Source: Conchocele bisecta (Eukaryota; Mollusca; Bivalvia; Lucinida; Thyasiridae). From it: 64,000 nucleotides of DNA. The stretch is taken from NCBI GenBank assembly GCA_029237695.1, contig CM055272.1, forward strand, positions 30,514,791 through 30,578,790. Reading direction: 5' to 3'. Position numbers and translations under genes: made by a program. Shown here in pieces: positions 57,654 to 64,000 of the stretch. Under the pieces are notes generated by a model that saw only the letters and a program-made list of their open reading frames with translations, was not told the DNA's origin and made no database searches. The stretch's first letter is position 1, and the number at the start of each line of letters is the position of its first letter.

Positions 57654-57830
57654 GCAGGGATTCCGCTGGTTTTTTTTATCGCCAATTGTTTATTTTTTAT
57701 CCCAATTGGCGATAAAAAATAAACAATTGGCGATTTTTTTTTCATTTTCGAAAATTGTAATTTTTTATTGCCAATTGTTTTATTTTTTTTGAAGTGGCGA
57801 TTTTTTTATTTTCCCCAGCGGAATCCCTGC
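57654..57830. mobile_element. MITE family B, palindromic copy
   Basis: GCAGGGATTCCGCTGG and CCAGCGGAATCCCTGC ends are perfectly inverted. The interior carries TTATCGCCAATTGTTTATTT and its inverse. Confidence 0.85.
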
Positions 57831-57887
57831 GAGTGGGATGGAAATACTATGAAAGTATTTTTTGATGCACTAGGTGATTAGTAGTGA

Positions 57888-58287
57888 GAGCTCCAGATAA
57901 GCTACGTATTTGCTTAAATACCCAATTAAAATTGCCAAAAACCCAATTGAAATCAGAAAGTAGCGAGTATCAAAAAGCAATAACACTTTTGTGGTACCTT
58001 TATCATGCTACAGAAAACAGTAAACAGACCACAAATATAGCATATTTTTTTATTATTTTCCATGAAAACACATCTTGGTATTTCATTAGAATTGTCTCCA
58101 AGGAGCCAATTCTAATGAAATGCGCCAAGAAATGTTTTCATTTCAAAGCAAACTAGTCAATAATTGCTGTCTGTTGATGTGTAAATAGTAGTGATTTTTT
58201 TTACCCAATAAAAATATGGAAATACCCAATTGCTTCAGCAAAGATGGGGTGAAAATACTCAATTACTACTTCCTTATCTGGAGCCCT
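57888..58287 (+). mobile_element. MITE family F, copy 2
   Basis: Collinear with 27535-27932. TIRs AGCTCCAGATAAG / CTTATCTGGAGCCC are clearer here. Confidence 0.85.
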
Positions 58288-58555
58288 GTAGTCCACAACC
58301 CATCCCTACATTGAATCTTAGATTGAAACCCGAGTAGTTTCCATGCAAAGATGTAGGGAGGACATTGGTAGCCAAAACAGTTGGACCATTATTCTCGAGT
58401 ATCAGCGAGACTCGGCACCACATCATCAGCAGACAGTGTGTACAGGAATGACACGAAATATAGATATGAGACTGTGAATTCTTATTGGCAGCTTACACGA
58501 TGGCGCTACCGTAATGAACTTACATGTACATTGTAAGTCCAAATTGAATATGGTC

Positions 58556-58880
58556 TGTAGCCTATTTCACCAAAATTGCAAAGTATACTTATCTAGCAAA
58601 GTATACTTTGAGGGAGTAATCATTTATTTTCCCCGAAATACATTATTTCATATAGAACTAACGACTGCATATATTTGATGATTAAAAGTATGCAAAATTA
58701 TTATACTGAATTTATTACATTATCACAGTCAACATGGCTGTGATAATGTAATAAATTCAGTATAATAAAAATTAATAAATTTATCCTTAAATTGAAAATT
58801 TCTCCCTCAAAGTATACTTTGCTAGATAAGTATACTTTGCTAGATAAGTATACTTTGCAATGTTGGTGAAATAGGCTACT
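58556..58880 (+). mobile_element. Palindromic MITE family D, copy 4
   Basis: Best-preserved copy: TGTAGCCTATTTCACCAAAA and TGTTGGTGAAATAGGCTACT, with an extra duplication of TAGATAAGTATACTTTGC near the right end. Confidence 0.9.
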
Positions 58881-59188
58881 GATAAGTAAGAGGTTATGAT
58901 GGTTTCATAGGAAAATAGAATCATGTAGTGTATTACCCACACATATAGAGATTCGTGTGTTAAACAATATTGGTTTCTGTTTGCCACAGAAATACATGCT
59001 GTAACCACTCGCTGGAGTCACATGCAAATTCAAAATTATTGTCAAAACTGATACCATAATGCTTTCCATGTGACATACTCACCATTTACTAAACTGTGGC
59101 AATGTTGATTCAGATGGGCTTGGCTCATAAAGAGCCATATCATCATGATGTTTGTGAATTATCTCATCTTTTGAACTATTGCCCATGT

Positions 59189-59208
59189 TTTATTAAGTTG
59201 ACTTTATT
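59189..59208 (-). terminator. Two polyadenylation signals of the proline-rich gene
   Basis: AATAAA occurs twice on the minus strand (59189-59194 and 59203-59208), 110-130 bases after the stop codon. Confidence 0.5.
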
Positions 59209-59318
59209 GTTGTTGTCTTCAAAGATATTTTGAAATATTTACCAATCAATGATCAGCAACGATAAAAAATATTTTTTTTAACAATGCAGTAAAATGTCAC
59301 CTAAATGTATGTTTCGCA

Positions 59319-59853
59319 TCATGACAATTTTTTCACAAACCCAGCGATAGGTGGCGGCATACTTGCACCCATCTGGGGCTGAGCGGGCCCCGTATTGTAC
59401 AGAAGGCCTGAGGGTGGAGTCGATCCACGACCTTGATATAGTGGGGGCGTAGACGTCTGTCCTGGGTGTAGTGGGGGTGTCGATCCCCGCCCCGGGGGTG
59501 GTCCCATGTTGACGACACCAGGTCCCATGCTGTATGCCTGTGGGGGAAACTGATGTTGGGCGGGGTTAAACCCGGGCACTGACGGCGGTTCATACGACGT
59601 ACTGGCTGGCTGCGACAATGGCGGCTGTGACATCGGGAGTTGTGACATTGGGGGCTGTGACATCGAGGGCTGTGACATTGACATGGGTTGTACCGGTGGC
59701 GGAGCAGCATGATAAGGTCCAGTAGGAGGCGGGGCCATTGGTGGGGGCGCGATGTTAGATCGCTGGGCTGTGTCCAGACCGGGCCGTGTGGGTTGGATGC
59801 CGTAGAGACCGTATATCTCCTTCATCACCAGCAGAACCGTGTCCTCGGAGCTC
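59319..59853 (-). CDS. Last coding exon of an unidentified proline-rich protein
   Basis: A 535-nt exon: acceptor GCATTGCAG/GAGC at 59853, stop TGA at 59321-59319. It begins with a short folded-looking piece (SSEDTVLLVMKEIYGLYGIQP), then about 145 residues rich in Pro, Gly, Ser, Met and Gln. These include tandem MSQPP-type repeats (four to six units), a RGSTPP/TSTPP triplet and PPPIAGF near the C-terminus. The region is probably disordered and could bind SH3, WW or EVH1 partners. The open frame continues upstream of the acceptor to an ATG at 59918, but the strong acceptor makes that start doubtful. Upstream exons would lie beyond the 33-bp array, outside the window. No family is assigned. Confidence 0.7.
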
Positions 59854-60089
59854 CTGCAATGCGACAGACGTAGACAAGTAGTATCACAAACTGGCTGTCG
59901 GCAGACAAAGCTGACCATTGGACATTTGTGACAATAGCAGCACTGCCATTCTACATGAAAGCCAGTGGGGTATAAGTAATGCTATATCAAACCGAATCAA
60001 TCAACCAAGGAAAACCTACCAAGATGGTGTAATACTGTCACTAAGCCCACGAAGGCTTCGACTGTACAGGGTCGGGAAATGGCATTTTA

Positions 60090-63000
60090 GCCAGTAACAA
60101 CCATGATTAGATAAAATTAATAACCAGTAACAGCCATGACTAGATATCATTACTAACCAGTAACAGCCATGACTAGATATCAATACTAACCAGGAACAGC
60201 CATAACTAGATATCATTACTAACCAGTAACAGCCGTGACTAGATATCAATACTAACCAGTAACAGCCGTGACTAGATACCAATACTAACCAGTAACAGCC
60301 GTGACTAGATATCAATACTAACCAGTAACAGCCGTGACTAGATATCAATACTAACCAGTAACAGCGTGACTAGATACCATACTAACCAGAACATAACTAG
60401 ATATCAATACTAACCAGTAACGCCGTGATAGATATCAATACTAACAGAACAGCCTGAGACAATATAACGTAACAGTCGTACAGATACAATACTAACCAGT
60501 AACGCCGTGACTAGATATCAATACTAACCAGTAACAGCCGTGACTAGATATCAATATAACCAGTAACATCGTCTAGATATCATATAGTACAGTCTATATA
60601 TCAATACTAACCAGTAACAGCGTGACTAGATACTACTAACACAGCCTACTAGATATCATACTAACCAGTAACAGTCGTGACTAGATATCAATACTAACCA
60701 GTAACAGCTTGACTAGTACTACAAACCGAAACAGCCTGACTGATATCAATACTAACCAGTAACAGCCATAACTATCATTATAACAGTAACACGTGACAGT
60801 ATCAAGATACACTGTGACTAGTACAATACTAACCAGTAACAGCCATAACTAGATATCATTACTAACCAGTAACAGCCATAACTAGATATCATTACTAACC
60901 AGTAACAGCCGTGACTAGATATCAATACTAACCAGTAACAGCTGTGACTAGATACCAATACTAACCAGTAACAGCCGTGACTAGATATCAATACTAACCA
61001 GTAACAGCCATAACTAGATATCATTACTAACCAGTAACAGCCGTGACTAGATATCAATACTAACCAGTAACAGCTGTGACTAGATACAATACTAACCAGT
61101 AACAGCCGTAACTAGATATCATTACTAACCAGTAACAGCCATAACTAGATATCATTACTAACCAGTAACAGCCGTGACTAGATATCAATACTAACCAGTA
61201 ACAGCCATAACTAGATATCATACTAACCTCGCCGTACAACCAGTAACAGCCATACTAGTATCAATACTAACCAGTAACGCCTACAGTATATCATACTAAC
61301 CAGTAACGTGTGACTAGATACAATACTAACCAGTAACAGCCGTGACTAGATATCAATATCTAACCAGTAACAGCGTGTTAAATAAGAAAATATCAATTCT
61401 AACCAGTACAGGCCACTGTGATGGATATATCTACTAAACCAGTAATAGCGTGAACTAGTCCAAATTATCTAACCTGTAACAAGTCGTACTAGATATCAAT
61501 TACTAACCAGTAACAGCCGTGACTAGATATCATTCTAACCAGTACAGCGTGTAGAGATAATTCACCATAACTACCAGTAACATCCGTGACTAGATCTCAT
61601 TCTAAACCAGTAACAGCCGGTGACTAGTTATCAATACTAACCAGTAACAGCTGTGACTAGATAACAATACTAACCAGTAACAGCCGTTGACTAGATATCT
61701 ATAACCTAACCAGTAACTGTGTCGACTATATATCAATTACTAACCAGTAAACAGCTGTGACTAGATATCAATACTAACCAGTAAAGCCATGACTTAGAAT
61801 ATCATTAACTAACCAGTAACAGGCCGTGCTAGATATCAATACTAACCAGTAACAGCAGTGAACTAGATATCAATACTAACCAGTAACAGCCATAACTAAG
61901 ATATCAATACTAACCAGTAACAGCCGTGACTTGTAACAATACTAACCAGTAACAGTTCAATATAAGATAGCATACTAACCAAAGTAAACATCCGTGGACT
62001 AGATATCATACTTAACAAGTAAACAGCCGTGATTCTTAAGAATATCAATTACTAAACCAGTAACAGCCATAACTTAGATAATTCAATAACTAAATTAGTA
62101 ACAGCCATGACTAGATATCTATAACCTTAACCAGTTAACCAAAGCCTGGTGACCTTAGATCAATTACTAACCAGTAATAACAAGCCGTTGAACTTAGAAT
62201 AATCCCAATTACTAAGCCTGAAGTTTAACAAGCCGTTGGGGACTAGATACCCAATACTAACCAGTAACAGCCCGTGAATAGATATCAATACTTAACCAGA
62301 AGTAACAAGCCATAATGATATCAATTACTAACCAGGAACAGCCATAACTAGAATATTCAATTACTAACCAGTAACAGCTGACTAGATATCCAATACTAAC
62401 CAGTAACAGCTGTGACTAGATAACAATACTAACCAGTAACAAGCCTAGCAGTGGAAACTTGATATCAATTACTAAACCAGTAACAGCCGTACTAGATGTC
62501 AATAATAAACTAAGTAACAGCCATGACTAGATATCTATAACTGCCAAGTAACAGCCGGTGACTAGGATATCAATTATTAACCAGTAATAGCCAATTGAAC
62601 TAAGATATCAATACAAACCAGTAACAATTCCGTGACTAGATTATCAATTACTAACCAGTTAACAGCCGTGGACTAGATAATCAATAAACCAAGCCGTAAC
62701 AGCCAATAATAGATATCCAATTACTAAACCAGTAACAAGCCGTGAATAGATATCAATACTAACCAGTAACAGTCCGTGACTTAGGAATAACCTATACTTA
62801 ACCAAGTAACAGCCGTGATAGATATCAATTACTAATCCAAGTAAGTGCCAATGAAACTAGATATCCAATACTAACCAGTTAACAGCCGTAATAGATTCCA
62901 ATAATAAAACCAGTAACAGCCATAACTAGATATCAATACCTAACCAGTAAACAGCCGTGACTTGATATCAATAATTAACCTGAATAGCCATGACTAGATA

Positions 63001-63255
63001 TCAATACAAAACCCAGTAACATTTCCGTGAACTGAGATATCATTTAACTAACCAGTAAAACAGCCAGACTAGATATCAATACAAACCAGTAAACAGCCAT
63101 AATTAGATATCATAACTAACCAGTAAACCAGCCGTGACTAATATCAATACTAACCGTAACAGCCGTACTAGATACCAATTACTTAACCCAGTAAACAGAC
63201 CACCGTACTAGATTATCAATACTAACCAGTAACAGCGCATTGAATTAGATATCAA
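60090..63255. repeat. 33-bp minisatellite, error-rich
   Basis: Units of ACTAACCAGTAACAGCCGTG plus ACTAGATATCAAT, about 95 copies. From about 60360 onward single-base gains and losses occur in most units. The unit length, divisible by three, yields an artificial 11-residue repeat frame on the minus strand. Confidence 0.95.
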
Positions 63256-63342
63256 TACTAACCATAACAGGGCAGCCTGGGGGGGGGGGGGGCCTGCCCC
63301 CTAATCCCACCAACCCACACAGTGACCCCTAAGGAGCCGGCT

Positions 63343-63374
<32 letters not shown>

Positions 63375-63406
63375 ATGGGGGGGGGGGGGGGGGGGGGGGG
63401 GGGGTA

Positions 63407-63443
<37 letters not shown>

Positions 63444-63650
63444 ATATTGTTATATGGGGGGGGAAAAAAATCAATATAAAAATTAGGGTAGTATTTGTGT
63501 AAATTTTTAATAGAGTGAAATAACCAGAAATTGAATGGGGGGTAGAGGTGGGAATTTATGGGGGGGGGGGGGGGGGGTGTTATTATTAGTAATATAAGTG
63601 TAATTAAAAAGATTATATTAATAGTTAAAAATATTGAAATTATATTAAAA
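63256..63650. other. G-homopolymer tract with low-complexity filler
   Basis: Runs of 12 to more than 35 G separated by short AT-rich pieces, inside the 33-bp array. Likely a consensus failure rather than real sequence, though a genuine G-rich insertion cannot be excluded. Confidence 0.6.
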
Positions 63651-64000
63651 CCGTGACTAATACCAATACTAACCTGTACCAGGAGCCCAGAACTAGATTA
63701 TCAATACTAACCAGTAACAGCCGTGAACTGATATCAATACTAACCAGTAACAGCCAGGACTAGATACCAAGACTAACACCGTAACAGTCGTAAACTAAGA
63801 TATCAATAACTAACCAGTAACAGCCATAACTAATATCTATTATTAACCAGTAACAGCCGTGACTAAGATATCAATTGACTAACCAGTAACAAGCCAAAAC
63901 TAGATATCAATAACCTAACCAGTAAAGCCGTGACTAGATATCCAATAACTAACCATAAGACAAGCCATGACTTAGATACCAATTACAACCAGTAACCAGT
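63651..64000. repeat. 33-bp minisatellite, continuation to window edge
   Basis: Same unit as 60090-63255, with the same high indel rate. Confidence 0.9.

Noticed and set aside
60016..61057. MISSHGCYWLV-type 11-residue repeat ORFs
   Set aside because: Translation of the 33-bp minisatellite. No flanking coding sequence or regulatory signals.

Overview
The window looks like nuclear DNA of an animal, most probably a bivalve mollusc. It is AT-rich, short coding exons are separated by kilobase introns with GT/AG borders, and there are many hairpin MITEs, minisatellites, a tRNA-derived SINE, a LINE and DNA-transposon relics. The species cannot be fixed from the sequence.

Only three host gene structures can be defended. 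Two are complete tandem paralogs on the minus strand, each a 205-residue four-transmembrane, claudin-like protein: 20473-24167 and 35524-38860. Both have three exons of identical length (220, 156 and 242 nt), identical intron phases and consensus donors. The third is the last coding exon of an unidentified proline-rich protein (59319-59853, minus); its upstream intron is an unpolished 33-bp minisatellite that runs to the window edge.

Layout. 1-5.4 kb: two inverted arms built on a lattice of about 165 bp carrying a GGCGGCCAT-type motif. 5.5-8.3 kb: decayed ORFs with a Maverick/Polinton-type integrase fragment and a zinc-finger/acidic protein. 8.7-14.4 kb: foldback elements and MITEs. 14.6-20.1 kb: a 31-bp minisatellite split by a 5'-truncated LINE, which is itself split by a TIR element holding a THAP-like domain. 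20.5-24.6 kb: claudin-like gene 1. 24.6-35.4 kb: repeats, including a TTAA-flanked transposon with a promoter-like palindrome and a first-exon-like ORF. 35.5-39.3 kb: claudin-like gene 2. 39.3-41.2 kb: 21-bp minisatellite. 41.6-59 kb: dense MITEs, SINEs and other repeats. 59.3-64 kb: proline-rich exon and 33-bp array.

The main novelties are these. The 3' end of exon 2 of the claudin-like gene, including its splice donor, has been amplified into a minisatellite. An inverted MITE pair sits within 50 bp of both ends of intron 1 of gene 2. The inverted arms carry a regular motif lattice next to an integrase relic. At least three unrelated TIR families keep what looks like the promoter and first exon of their parent.
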